The notes under the pieces were generated by a model that saw only the letters and a list, made by a program, of their open reading frames with translations, had not been told where the DNA came from and did no database searches. DNA of 64,000 nucleotides from Heterobilharzia americana (lineage: Eukaryota; Platyhelminthes; Trematoda; Strigeidida; Schistosomatidae). Shown here piece by piece: positions 48,470 to 60,112 of the stretch. The stretch covers positions 43,265,934-43,329,933 of the forward strand of contig OX104127.1 of the NCBI GenBank assembly GCA_944470555.2, written 5' to 3'. A program made the position numbers and the translations under genes. Within the stretch, counting starts at the first letter, position 1. Each line of letters opens with the position of its first letter.

Positions 48470-49714
48470 TTTGATAACGCTATTAGAAAACAAAGATTAT
48501 ATGAAAAATGTGATGTATTTGTGCAATACATCTCGAACAATCTGATCCTCCACACATTTACTTGTCGACTCGTAAATGAAACTGTAAACAAAATTAAAGG
48601 TCAGATATATGGTGAAAATGAAAATGTTGTGACACTAGTCTTGGTAGTATAATCAGATAAGGATGATCAAGGTAAATTAAGTGAAACAATAAATTGTATT
48701 TGTACGCACAGAGGGGGCTTAAGTTTACGGATGGCTAACGCTTCGACAAACTTCAGTATGCACCCCTGATTATTCCTGTATAATATCTTGAAGGCTGTTC
48801 TCGTATTAACCCTGTGATTCATTTGAATGATATGTTTTGCTATAGATGACGACGGATGTCTGTCACCTGGACTTATCAGTGTTTGTGTTAAACCTTTTTT
48901 CTAGCCATTTGGGTATGTGTTCACCCACCCTAGTCTGCATTGAACGATTACTCCTCCCTATGTATATGTTTCCACATATACATGTAAACTGGTAAACACA
49001 GTGGGATATGACGTAATCATTTGTGCGAGGTTGAGGTTTATGGTGAAGCAGGTGTTTTGTCGTCTCAACAATGATAAGCTGAGCTGCATAGTATGTTTTA
49101 CTGATAACAGATTTTAATCTCTGCTTCAATATCATACTACTTGTTTCCCCTCTATATGGTACTTTAAGAAATATGCTTTTCTTCGGGACCGAGGAAACAA
49201 TAGGCTTTGGAGTCAGCTGTTTTTTACAATGTAAATGTAAAGGTAATCGTTCAATGAACACATCCCCAAATGGCTAAAAAAAAAAACAGTTTAAGACACA
49301 AACACTGATAAGTCCAAGTGACAGACATCCGTCGTCATCTATAGCAAAACATATCATTCAAATGAATCACAGGGTTAATACGAGAACAGCCTTCAAGATA
49401 TTATACAGGAATAATCAGGGGTGCATACTGAAGTTTGTCGAAGCGTTAGCCATCCGTAAACTTAAGCCCCCTCTGTGCGTACAAATACAATTTATTGTTT
49501 CACTTAATTTACCTTGATCATCCTTATCTGATTATACTACCAAGACTAGTGTCACAACATTTTCATTTTCACCATATATCTGACCTTTAATTTTGTTTAC
49601 AGTTTCATTTACGAGTCGACAAGTAAATGTGTGGAGGATCAGATTGTTCGAGATGAATTACACAAATACATCACATTTTTCATATAATCTTCGTTTTCTA
49701 ATAGCGTTATCGAA
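48470..49714 (-). mobile_element. Penelope-like element with inverted duplication of its 3' end
   Basis: The minus-strand ORF 49261-48863 encodes the GIY-YIG endonuclease region (VYQFTCICGNIYIGRSNRS, then VGEHIPKWL), continuing out of frame as AKHIIQMNHRVNTRTAFKILY. The last part of this and the 3' UTR (48470-48925) is repeated in opposite orientation at 49254-49714. The arms are about 455 bp and about 330 bp lie between them. Confidence 0.8.
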
Positions 49715-50770
49715 ATTTATTAAGGGGACTAGTTGTTTCAAACTATAGATTCTCATTTTGGACGTGCATACATAAAAATAAAAATGACTTATTCGAACGT
49801 TAAGAAACAGCTTGAATGGTAGGTGACATTATTTTTAAATTCACCTTTGAGTCGTCTAGACGTGGAACCACAATTCCTTATTCGAATTTTAGTTATATCA
49901 CAGTGTACCTATACATAAGTTGATTTTCAAAAAGCAGAGATATTTATATAAAGGCCTGTTTTAATGTGAAGCATCTTATTCAGTGATAATGTAAATAATT
50001 AGAAATTACCATGTTGGCAGCTATATTTACCTGGATTTTTCAAATATTTTTTAAACTTCATTTCTTTGGCAACATTAGTGAAAGTACCAATATTTTTTGA
50101 TAAAGGAATGAAACTGAATTATATACAAGTTCATAGAGATCGAAGAATATGATTGCTGATCTGGAATACTTGACTACACTCCACAGTCGCTAATATGTTA
50201 CTGAAATGATATCCGCTGAATTTCTATAGCAGAAGATATTTCAAAACATTTTATACATTTACACTTATACATATGTATAAAATTAACTGGATAAGTCACA
50301 TACAAAATTCTGCCCAAATGATTTTATTCAAAGGCGCTATGTATTCATCTGATAGTTGAAGAGAAAATCCACTTTTTTTCATTCATTCATATATCAAATA
50401 AATGTCTGTGAACAAGGCATAAGGCTTGAGATTGAATAAAAGTTAGTCGGTAAATATTTAATATTATCTATAACTATATAACCTCTGAAATAATCAACTG
50501 GTATACAAGTTAGTAAAAGATAAAGTAAAATGCGGAAAAGATAATAGTTTATGACAGAATACTCTTGTTTGTCATTCCATTTTGAAAGATAATTCAATGT
50601 CATTTCAACTACTAACGCATAGCCACAACTGCCTTGAATTGATGAGTAGCAACTTTTTTCATCTCTGTCATTGTTATCGAAGGCTGTGACTAGTGTTAAC
50701 TCATTGATCATGATGTTAACTTGTAATGAATGTAAGTGAAAGGCTGAAGAATACTTTCAATTTATCTAGA
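49715..50770. other. AT-rich spacer
   Basis: Nothing recognised. Confidence 0.4.
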
Positions 50771-50781
50771 GATATAACAGA

Positions 50782-51057
50782 ATTCCTGAGCAGTGCGCAC
50801 CTATCACCCTACCTCCCAGGGATCAACCCACGACCTTCAGTTTCCGTGACCAGCAAGTTACAATTGAGCCCCTGGGTCAGAATCCAGTGGTCCATATTTC
50901 CAACTTCTATCAGTTCACAACATAGTGCAACCATCGCCAATGTCATCGCTGAGTGTATGTCTTCACGGCCAACAGATTTGCCCCACCGGCCACGACTTCT
51001 TATTAGAACTTCCGGAATCACCTCTCGAAGTTAGTCACCAATGAGCACTAGACCAAC
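50782..51057 (-). mobile_element. Hammerhead-family-2 retroposon, 3'-truncated monomer
   Basis: The minus strand has the family 5' region, a tRNA-like head (GGCTCAATTGTAACTTGCTG, with a diverged B-box GGTTGATCCC) and the first half of the ribozyme, with the broken CTCAGGA core. It stops there and abuts the inverted dimer at 51062. Confidence 0.7.
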
Positions 51058-51061
51058 TAAA

Positions 51062-51605
51062 TTTGGGGGTTTGTGGGGATTTAATGATTTTCAAAGTTGG
51101 TATTCATCATGAACTGACATCAGTTGGAGAAACATTGGAAACCCCGGAGCACTGGACAGCTGTTTCGTCCTGGTGCGGGACTCTTCAGCACTGCGCATCC
51201 ACAACCCGACCCTACGCCTAGGATCAAACCCAGGACTTTTAGGCTCCGTAGCCAGCAAGTTACCGTTGAAGTCATGACCTGTGGGGTAAACCAGGTGGTA
51301 GTGAGGACAAATACTCAGCGAGGACATTGGGTGATGGTCACTCTATGTCGTGAATTGACAGAAGTTGGAATTATTTTGGTCCACTCGATTGCGACCCAGT
51401 GGTTCCATGGTAACTTGCTGGCCACGGGACCTGAAGGTCTTGGGTTCGATCCTTGGCGGGGGGCCGGGTTATGGTTGCTACTGCTGAGGAGTCCCATACT
51501 AGGATGAAACAGCTGTCGAGTGCTTCCAGGACACCAATCTTCCTCCGTGTGATATCAGTCCATGGTGAATACCAACTTGCAAAATCATCAAATCCCCACA
51601 AACTA
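51062..51605. mobile_element. Hammerhead-family-2 retroposon, full inverted dimer
   Basis: Both outer ends are complete 3' tails (GTTTGTGGGGATTT.. on the left and its complement on the right). The minus arm has a ribozyme, a tRNA-like head and part of the 5' region. The plus arm has the 5' region (GGACATTGGGTGATGG), a tRNA-like head with B-box GGGTTCGATCC, and a ribozyme. The arms differ in sequence, so this is not an exact palindrome. Confidence 0.85.
51149..51194 (-). ncRNA. Hammerhead ribozyme-like motif, family 2
   Basis: Core CTGAAGA (CUGANGA), stem II GTCC/GGAC with a loop, GAAA, and a GUC cleavage triplet. Stem I has one mismatch in six pairs. Probably close to active, untested. Confidence 0.6.
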
Positions 51606-53201
51606 CTAAACTGAATAGCGGAATTACATCGTAATTTGCATACTTTTTTCCAGACAGCTGAACGTTATTCTCTCCATTTGCATGTATGTATCTGTATGGG
51701 GAAATATACGCAACATACATAACTAAAGTCGTTGGATAGTTTACCACAGGCCTCAACAACAAATTACCAAGGTTCCATGAGAGGAAATGCCAGATAACCG
51801 TCTTCATGAACAGTCAAACAATGCAAACGAAAGTCATATGGAGCATTGTAGAACATCATTCAAACTTTCGTATAGAAATTGCCAAAATACCATGCTTAAA
51901 TTCGTTGAACCGCTAATCATACATATTTTAAAGTTCACTTGTCTTCCAAAAACGTTGCCGTCACAAACATCCTGTAGCGGAAATTTTTATTGTATTTTAA
52001 TATCAGAAGTACTGTCTAAGCATATTCTTCCACTATTACTCATTTATCATTACATCACCTATTTTCATAAGTGTTTTGTTTTACTTTATCACATCTTCGT
52101 TTCAGTGTAAAGTGCATTAACAGTGCTATCAGGTTTTTTCAAATGTTGGTAATGAAGCGCATTCGAAAACTTACTCATTTACCTAAGAGTTTCGCCTCAC
52201 CTCTTTGTTGTCCAGCTCTACCGTTTGTCAGTTCCTTTATCATTGAATGTAAGTACATCCTATGTACTTGCTGAGTCGTCGGCTCACCTTTCTTCTCTTC
52301 CTTTTTTTTTCCAGATTCTCATGGACACCACCAAACTCATACTGCTCTGCACGCCCCCTACAACAACGTGCCTATCTACAGGCTAGACGAAAACTTATCA
52401 ACAACTGGTCGTTACAGTAATCTTTGTCTTCTTATCATACTATCTGAAAATCAGTAATATAACCGAAAGATATAATGGACTATTTAAGCAGGCTTTAAAA
52501 AAGTTGTAAATACTTTTAAAACGATCTCTAGCAAATAAGGTGCTTCCCACTGAAGATTTTTTTTAGTCTATTTTACTTATTTACCTGATCTGCTCTAAAC
52601 ATGAGTGGTACTAGTTACTTAGTTAATTGTCATATATTTTATCCTTATAAGCAAACTATCTAATTGATGTATTACTTTTATTTCAGGATTTAGTGGAAAG
52701 TATTATACCACTTGCTTGTAGAAACAAATAATCTATTTTCCATACTTTCACATTATCCCATTTATGTCAACGAGTTGCAGTAATAAATGTTGCATAGACT
52801 TTAATGTATGAATAAGTGAAACAGACTGTAAGATAAAACGTCAAGTTTAGCTAATGCCTTTTAACTTAAATTTCATCACAAATTAGCTTTTTTTTAATGT
52901 CATACCCAAACACTTAAGTATCTCTGAAACAGAATCGGCAGGTTACATTCAATTTAAAATGAAGTTTCAGAGAAAAGTATTTATGTTCAGTTATCCGAAA
53001 TTTCTGACAGTCTAATGGTTCCCGTTATATCATCCATGTTGTAAATATTTAACTTTGTCTAGAAAAGTATTGAGTAACAATAAAAAGTTGGTTCCTTCTA
53101 TAGTACTGGACAACTGTTTCCAAGATACTTCTAAAACTACAAGTTGTGTTTGCTTTTACTTACTGAATAGAAATAAAAAGAATTATTACGAAAGATAAAT
53201 A
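51606..53201. other. AT-rich spacer
   Basis: Several short ORFs, none with a recognised motif; nothing else seen. Confidence 0.4.
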
Positions 53202-53213
53202 GTTGAAAATTAG

Positions 53214-53521
53214 TCTAAGTGTTTTTGTATTATACCGTCGTTGAGTGGACCGAATTGATTGGTCTCTATTGTCATCTGGGCTCCTGTGCGGATGCGTCAG
53301 TATTACCTGTGTTCTAATTGCGGTAATGATAGATAGTGGCTAGCAGTGGAATTCACGATGCGCATTTCGTCCTGTTTGGGACTCGTCAGGTGGATGTACC
53401 TGCCGGCTCCAAGTGAGGGATGTTTTTCCCACCGGGATTCGGACTCGGGAGCAATTGCTGAAAACATGAGAGCGTTATCCACTACACCACCAAGCCACGA
53501 TAGCCACTTCTTGTTCAACGG
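53214..53521 (-). mobile_element. Smα-like hammerhead retroposon, monomer with TSD
   Basis: The unit runs head (GTGGTGTAGTGGATAACGC; B-box GTCCGAATCCC), ribozyme, tail ending in ATAATACAAAAAC. It is flanked by a 12-bp duplication, GTTGAAAATTAG, at 53202-53213 and 53522-53533. Confidence 0.9.
53350..53395 (-). ncRNA. Hammerhead ribozyme, Smα type, core intact
   Basis: Core CTGACGA, stem II GTCC/GGAC with loop CAAACA, GAAA, AUC cleavage triplet. Stem I is ATCCAC against GTGAAT with one mismatch. All core positions required for cleavage are present. Confidence 0.75.
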
Positions 53522-53533
53522 GTTGAAAATTAG

Positions 53534-54545
53534 ATTCGTGATGAAATTTTAGACTCAAAATAGATTTCGAAAAATGTTGATACTAACTTGCTTTCTTTAA
53601 AAATGAGTTTATATCACTGCCTAAGGAACTATGTCTATTGGCACAACGCCAGCTGTGTTCGTTCAAGGCACTACACTGACTAAGTAGTTCATACCAGTGG
53701 TCTACAAGTGACCTTGTTTACCTAATCTCTTCCCTAGGAAATATATCAGTTTGTTCTGAGATCAGTATAATTCATTCGACCAAATACACATTTCTTCTTA
53801 AAATATGTTTTCTGATTATGATTCACCCTGGCTTTTATCAGGTTGTCAGAAATAACAGTGAATACATAAACAGTTTTTCCGAATATTTTAATTTACTTTT
53901 CCGACTGTATAATACTATCTTATTGAGCAAGTCACACAGGAGACAAATCTTTTCCCAAGTGATCGCTTCTGATAAACTTAATTTCACCTGCGTAAAATAG
54001 ATATGTTTCTATGTTTTTGTGAGACAAAACTATAAGATAAATGCAAAACTTATTGACAGCTTGTATTGAATTGGTAAGAGATAGAAAAGTGCTTGCGTTT
54101 ATTTACTGATTATCTTTGTTGTTGTTCTTGCTGATCTCAGTATCCAAAGCTTTTACTTTAATGATACTGTAGTGTTACTTATTCAAGTTTATCACAAGGT
54201 ATTGATGCAATTTAATAGGTAAGGTGTCTGTGAGTAATAGAGAGAAGGTAACTTTAGTCTTCTATCATTAGGCTATAAGTACAGCAGTAAATAACAACAG
54301 ATATGTACACTGATTAGCTTCTAAGTTTGTCCCTTCAATATCACTGACATTTTTAAAATTATCTCTTTTCTTTCCGTTATATTCACCTGTAATATACTGA
54401 ATTTTAGTGGAAATATCTCAAGTTTACGGAGTGCACCTCTTCTGAAAAGTTAATTACTAGTCTAGTTGTATATTAGAAGGCATCCAAAGATAAAATCTAT
54501 CAAATATACACATGGAGTACAACACGATGGTGTCTGTATTTGATT
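53534..54545. other. AT-rich spacer
   Basis: Nothing recognised. Confidence 0.4.
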
Positions 54546-54558
54546 TATCTTTCAATTT

Positions 54559-54901
54559 ATTACTGATTGATCGTGGCTAGTAGTCGAGCTTTGGATGCGC
54601 ATTTCCTTCCGTTTCCGGGCTTGTCAGCTAGATGTGTCTGCCTCTCAGTAAGCAATGTTGTCCTCACTAAGACTCGAACTCATGACCAATCATTTCAAAT
54701 ATCAAAGCGTAATCCAAAAAAAAAACCCATTGAGTTACGTTAGTCACTACTTGGGTAACGAGTGAAGTTTTTATGTTGTTGTTTGTACCATTCTGTCGTT
54801 AACTCCACCGAATTGATAGGTCTCCATTGGCATGTAAGCTCCTGCATAGATCCCTTAATATTATTTATATTTCAATCTTATGTTGAATGCAACTAACAAT
54901 A
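54559..54901 (-). mobile_element. Smα-like retroposon, circularly permuted, with TSD
   Basis: On the minus strand the order is tail, head, ribozyme, then the first bases of the tail again, instead of head-ribozyme-tail. A 13-bp duplication TATCTTTCAATTT flanks it (54546-54558 and 54902-54914). It is strongly diverged; the core reads CTGACAA and is broken. Confidence 0.75.
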
Positions 54902-54914
54902 TATCTTTCAATTT

Positions 54915-55690
54915 TTATTCACATTTCATAAGTAAAATGTAATGGATATACATAGAAATATCCTATTACTTTTTATTTACTACAGTGTAATAAAGGATCA
55001 AATTTATGTGTACTTATTCAAATTTCAGATTAAAATTGTACTACAATTGATATTATACATCTATTAAATTGAAATGAAATGATAACATCATGAATATGAC
55101 TGACTGAATTAAAGGTTTACATTTACATTCATAAATCAAAGAGTTGAAAAGTGTTCAATATTCTTTTGAATTGTATTCAAATCAAACTAAAATTGCTCCG
55201 TGCAAAAACATTCATAATCGTTTTAACAATGTTTAGAAAGAAGTTGATAATTTTTCTAAATATTATTGTTAAGGTAAATTATACTAAACTATACTAGTAT
55301 CTTTCTTTAAATCTGTGTATAATTAATAAAGAAGTGATATTTTTATTCATGAATGGTTCAATTTTCGTAGATCAAAATGATTCATCTACAGACAATCTAA
55401 TGAAAAAAAGAATGCACAAAAATCAGATAACTTTTAGCGTTGAAGGTATGGTGTTAAGCATAGACTGATAAGTTATTTGATCTGATGTATGGTTACTTAC
55501 ATTTAGAGATACAGAAATGTGAAATAGTATTTATGACCGTCTAATACTAACCATGGGAAGGAAATATGTTTTCTAGCCGGTAAGAAATAAATTGTATCAT
55601 TGGTTCAGCATATTTTATATTTATTCAAATGATCAAGAAAATCAAGGCGTTTATGTTACTAAATGTTTCCTTTTTCTACAGGAAATATTA
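54915..55690. other. AT-rich spacer
   Basis: Nothing recognised. Confidence 0.4.
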
Positions 55691-55694
55691 ATAA

Positions 55695-55785
55695 CTTTGT
55701 ACTGGGTGATGACTGAAGGTGAGATGAACATCTGGACAGCGGCCTATCTCGCTCGTCCGAGTCCGGTCGGGGTCACCCAGTACAA
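55695..55785 (-). repeat. Short relative of the tRNA-like inverted-repeat cassette
   Basis: TTGTACTGGGTGATG and GGTCACCCAGTACAA form an inverted repeat around about 60 bp. On the minus strand, flanking GTTTGACAGAC and inner TTCATCTCACCTTCA match the 6.0-kb cassette. The tRNA-like core is mostly lost, with a B-box-like GGACTCGGAC left. Confidence 0.6.
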
Positions 55786-56898
55786 ATACTTGTCTGTCAA
55801 ACTACGCCTATCTTAGATAGTCAGATCACAATTAATGACTATCCCTTTTTGTTATTCCAGCTAAATATACCATGTATCTTGTAAACATCGGAAGATGTCC
55901 ATGACTTCCACCCAAACTTATTATAACTGTGATTATTATTATTATACCCAACCATTTTCAAATAACTAGCAATTCCATTTATCACTATTTAGAAAAATCA
56001 AGTTAGTTGACTGATATTAATGAAATTTACTCATTTGTTATTTTATTTATTTACCCCTTAGGTTCCTAGCGGAACATACGGCTTCAGTAGCACACCTTCA
56101 TTTCACTCTCTTCTCTGTAGTCTTCTCAACCTGGTTCCACGACATCTCACAAGCTCTTATTTCTTCCTAACACCATTTCCTCCATGTCACCCTCAGCTGC
56201 AAGGCTCAACTCGTCGTTTCCCATCTGGGTTCCACTCGACGACCTGGCTTGACGTGTGACGTCTCCGAATGGTCTTCTCAGTGTATGCCCAATCCATCTG
56301 CACTTCCTTCCACTGCATATTTGTTGAGTGTTAGGTTCTTGGTTGTTTCGTTGCCAGTCAGCCAGAGTTTCTTGTTGTTTATCGTTTCTGGCCATCTGAT
56401 CTTCAGTAACGAGTAACCGTAGGCAGTTGTTGATGAATATCTGCAGTTTTTTGAAAATGCTTTTCGTGACGTGCCAAGTCTCTGAACCATATAGAAGCAC
56501 TGACGTTGGTGTTGAAAATCCGGATATTGTTCACGTTTTATGCTGAGTGCAGTGCAGTAGATCTCCACACTGGTTTCAGGTTAATGAACGCCTGTCATAC
56601 TGTCATTCTGATCCTGGCTGGCTTTGACATCCTCGTCTGTGCCATCTGTAGTTGAAACCGTGCTGCATATATAGGTGTGGGTAAAATGGGCTTCTCCCGT
56701 TGATGGTGGCGTTGGCTGGGTATCATCATCACCTCTATCTTCTCTATGTTCATTTGAAATCCCGCCTTTGCTGCTTCTTCTGTCAACTTGTAAGTTTTTG
56801 CCTGTAGATCTTCAGGTTTGTGTGACATTAGACACAACTCATCAACGGAATCCAAATCCTCTAGGTTCTTTTCTGTGGTCCAGCGTATCCCCCTTTTC

Positions 56899-57642
56899 TC
56901 ACTCCTCACTGTTTGTTGCTTGATCTAGTCCACTACAATCAGGAATCTCATTGGTGATAGTAGACAGCCTTGTCAAACTCCTTCCTGTCTTCACTTCAGA
57001 GGTATCACTGAGCTTCCCACTGTGAATTACTTGGCATGTGGTGTCTTCATGTAGTTGTTGAACGAGATTGATGAAGGTTTGTGGTATTCCATAGTGTTGA
57101 AGCAGCAGCTGCCAAATTACTTCTCGGTCGACGCTGTCAAAGGCCTTTTCAAAGTGGATGACGTTGAGGTATGGTAGAGAGTTGACTACCATTCTATACT
57201 CTGTTCTATGATGATGTGTAGTGTAGCGTTGCAATTTGATCCGCACATGATTTGTACTTCCTGAATCCAGCCAGTCTGTTCCGGTTGTAGTTTTGAATCC
57301 AGCGTATCGTTTAGTCTCTCCAGAATGATGCGGCTTAATGTTTCGCTTGAGGTAGACAGGAGTGGAGCATGATTCCTCGCCAGTTCTTGCAAACACTTAG
57401 GGAGTTTGACAAGGTAGCCCTTCTTTGGGATTTTGACTAGGTAGCCCTTCTTCCAATCAATAGGCAGGTACCTTTCCTTCCTTCCAGACCTTCTGCAGTA
57501 GTGGTGTGAGCATGTCCGCTGTTTTCTCTGAGTCTGCTCGCAGTGCCTCTGGTGGGATTCCATCTGGTCCTGCTGCTTCCAAGGATTTCAGCAACTTTAT
57601 GGTGTTCAGGATCTCGACTTTCGTTGGAGGGCTTGTGTTCAC
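56899..57642 (-). pseudogene. RTE-like RT fingers and palm, fragmented
   Basis: AAGPDGIPPEAL and WKEGKVPAY open the RT. FEKAFDSVDREVIWQLL gives the first catalytic Asp, and a TCQVIHSGKLSDTSEVKTG stretch follows. At least three frames are needed, so no product is expected. Confidence 0.8.
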
Positions 57643-57968
57643 TAGTAGTTCTGTAGCTGCAGGTGTGTATTTCTGGACGAAGTACAGGTGGTGTTGGATT
57701 CAAGAGCTTTTCAAAGTGGTCAACCCATCGTTTCCTTTGTTTCTCTTCTTTGGTAATTAAATTTCTTTCATCATCTTTTATTAGTTTCATGTGTGTTGAT
57801 CTCCCCCCTCCCAGATAGTAACCTGGTTATTTGACATAATGTTGTCAGATCTCTGTTTCTCCTACCTGCAGCCAGTTCTGCTTCACTTGCAAGTATGTCG
57901 TAGAATTGTCTTTCGTCTTTGCGCGCAAACTTCCCCACTTCTTTGTTCAGTGTAGTGTTTTATACGCT

Positions 57969-58205
57969 TTACTCAGTTCTGCTTAACGTTGTGCATCTTT
58001 TAGTGTATCCATCTGATGAATCCATGTCACTCCCATTGTGGATATTCTTGTGCTTGAACACACTGCCTCCAATCACCAAGTCGTTGAATGTACAGTATTC
58101 AGCAAACAGTTCTCCATTCTTGTTAATTTCACCGAATGCTTCTCTACCCACGATCACTTCTCTTCCTGTGTTGTCCCCTCCCAGTTTGGCATTCATGTCG
58201 CCCAT
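57969..58205 (-). pseudogene. RTE-like endonuclease fragment (GDMNAKLG)
   Basis: GDMNAKLGGDN is the endonuclease motif with its catalytic Asp/Asn. It is followed by NGELFAEYCTFNDLVIGGSVF, the usual RTE continuation toward the HK box. Confidence 0.8.
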
Positions 58206-58669
58206 TAGAATTTTGATATCGTCAACTGATGTCTTGTCCAGTGTTGATTGCAGTTGTCTGTAGAATTCCTCCCTCTTCTCTTGATCTGCTTAATTATTTG
58301 TAGGTGCGTAGCGTAGCATTGTGTGATTGTGACTTTCCTTCCTTTTGAGTTGAATCTTGCTGTCATGATCCTGCATGAGGAGATTGGTTCCCACTGCATG
58401 AGAGTGAGTCTTCGATGTTCTTAGAGATATCTTGATAGCCAGTCCCTCGGTGTGCTGGTGGTTGTCGTCTGATTGACAATATCAGAGTAGATTATTGATT
58501 CTCTAGTTGACAGTTTGGAGAGTTCACTTCCATTCCACCCGCTTTCGCCGATTCTTAGCACTTCCATGCCATACCTACTCATCTGTTTTGTAATCTGGAC
58601 AGCCTTGCTAGGTTCAAACATAGTGCAGACATTCAATGCCCCCATCCTTACTTTCGCTTTCATCGAGGA

Positions 58670-59490
58670 AGAGAAGATACATATTCAAATGAAAAGCTTA
58701 GTGATTAGTGGGGTAAGATAAATATCAAATTTGATATTTTTTCAAAGAAATGTAATCATTAATACGAAAAAGGGAGATGGTTAAACATTTGATTTAGGAA
58801 ATATTTAAGAGATGTCTAAATAGCTAATTAGTTATTGTTGGAGTTCATACACTGTTTTTATTTATTAACAAGGACTTCACTGTATATACCACAAGATTTA
58901 AGTAGACTAGAGAATTTTATCTGACATAGCGAGTAAAAAAATTCACAATTCCACTAAGAGTAAAAATGTTGTTTTTCCATTTTTTTTCCCAATGTTTTGA
59001 AACATCATTCATAGAGAATATCGTGTACTGTCTGATATCTAATGCTTTTAAATGGATCTACTGGTGTGGATTCTTATCGATTCCGTACGGAATCTGTTGT
59101 ACTTTCGAAAATTGAAATATTGATATCCTTTTTGCTACATACAATAATTTCATTTGTTAGTTTTGTTGAAGGTAATCAACCGGAAGCCTCCATCTGACCT
59201 CGAGATTATAGATGCATCTTGCTGAAAGGTGCTAACAAGCAGGGTCTACTGCTGACAACCTCTCAAAAAAGTAATATCCATCAAAATGTACCGTGTTTGC
59301 GAACGTCTTGACTTGACAGCCACATTGCAAAAGTGATCGATCGAATTCAGTCAGTGCCCAGCCCCAGAAAACATGAAAATAGTTGCTCTCCAGTGACCAA
59401 TCAATGCACCAACTTATAGGTTGATTTACTTGTTACATCTACCTAGCAAGTTAGTATGATACATACCACACGGACGTCCACTTAATGACA
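58670..59490. other. AT-rich spacer
   Basis: Nothing recognised. Confidence 0.4.
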
Positions 59491-59509
59491 AAATAACATT
59501 GAAAAGTAA

Positions 59510-60096
59510 TTGTTTTTATATCACACCGTCATTGATTGGACCGAATTCATCGGTCTCTATTGGCATATGGGCTCCTGTAGGTATGCCTCGATGTTGCCTG
59601 TGTTTTAATTATGTATAGTAATGATGTGCAGTGGCTAGCAGTGGAATCCAGGATGCTCATTTCGTCCTATTTGGGACTCGTCAGCTGGATGTATCTGCTT
59701 CCCAGTCAGTGATGTTGTTCCCACCGGGATTCGGACTCCGGAGTGATCGCTTCAAATGCCACGATCCATCATTAAGATAACTAGAAAGCAGGCAATATCG
59801 AGGCATCCGCATGGGACCGCATATGCCAATAGAGAACAATCAATTCAGTCCAATCAACAACGGTATGATATGAAAACAATTATACTGAAACTATACCCGT
59901 CGCACAAGAAATGGCTATCCTGGCTTGGTGACGTAATGGATAATGCTCTGGCGTTTGAAGCGATCGCTCCCGAGTCTGAATCCCAATGTGAAGAACATCA
60001 CTCACTGGGAGCCGGCAGGTACATCCAGCTGACTGGTGAGTCCCAAATAGGATGAAATGCGCATCCTGGATTCCACTGCTAGCCATGATCCATCAT
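59510..60096. mobile_element. Smα-like composite insertion: inverted, permuted halves in one TSD
   Basis: The left half (59510-59757, minus) runs from mid-head through the ribozyme to the normal tail end. The right half (59758-60096, plus) runs tail-head-ribozyme-start of tail, a full circularly permuted unit. One 16-bp duplication TAACATTGAAAAGTAA (59494-59509 and 60097-60112) encloses both, so they arrived in a single event. Confidence 0.9.
59644..59690 (-). ncRNA. Hammerhead ribozyme, Smα type, fully canonical
   Basis: Stem I ATCCAG/CTGGAT (six pairs), core CTGACGA, stem II GTCC/GGAC with loop CAAATA, GAAA, a minimal stem III and an AUC cleavage triplet; predicted cleavage between 59652 and 59651 on the minus strand. 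This is the best ribozyme of this type in the window. The mate at about 60021-60070 (plus) has a 4-nt insertion that breaks the core. Confidence 0.85.
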
Positions 60097-60112
60097 TAAC
60101 ATTGAAAAGTAA

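Larger units (their letters stand above)
56036..58665 (-). mobile_element. RTE/SR2-like retrotransposon, longest copy
   Basis: The minus strand carries endonuclease pieces (LNVCTMFEPSKAVQITKQM at 58640; FNSKGRKVTITQCYA at 58350; MGDMNAKLGGDNTG at 58205), then RT pieces (LLKSLEAAGPDGIPPEALR at 57600; FEKAFDSVDREVIW near 57140; SEVKTG near 57000; SVDELCLMSHKPEDL near 56860) and the C-terminal LLYGSETWHVTKS and CRWIGHTLRRP (56495-56260). It has lost the very 5' end, and frameshifts break it into about eight ORFs. The FADD box is damaged. Confidence 0.88.

Noticed and set aside
48256..48591. Minus-strand ORF next to the Penelope-like element
   Set aside because: I could not match it to a Penelope-like domain; part of it is the 3' UTR arm. 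Possibly a second copy's remnant, but unsupported.
51124..51507. 127-aa plus-strand ORF
   Set aside because: It spans both arms of an inverted retroposon dimer; coding appearance is accidental.
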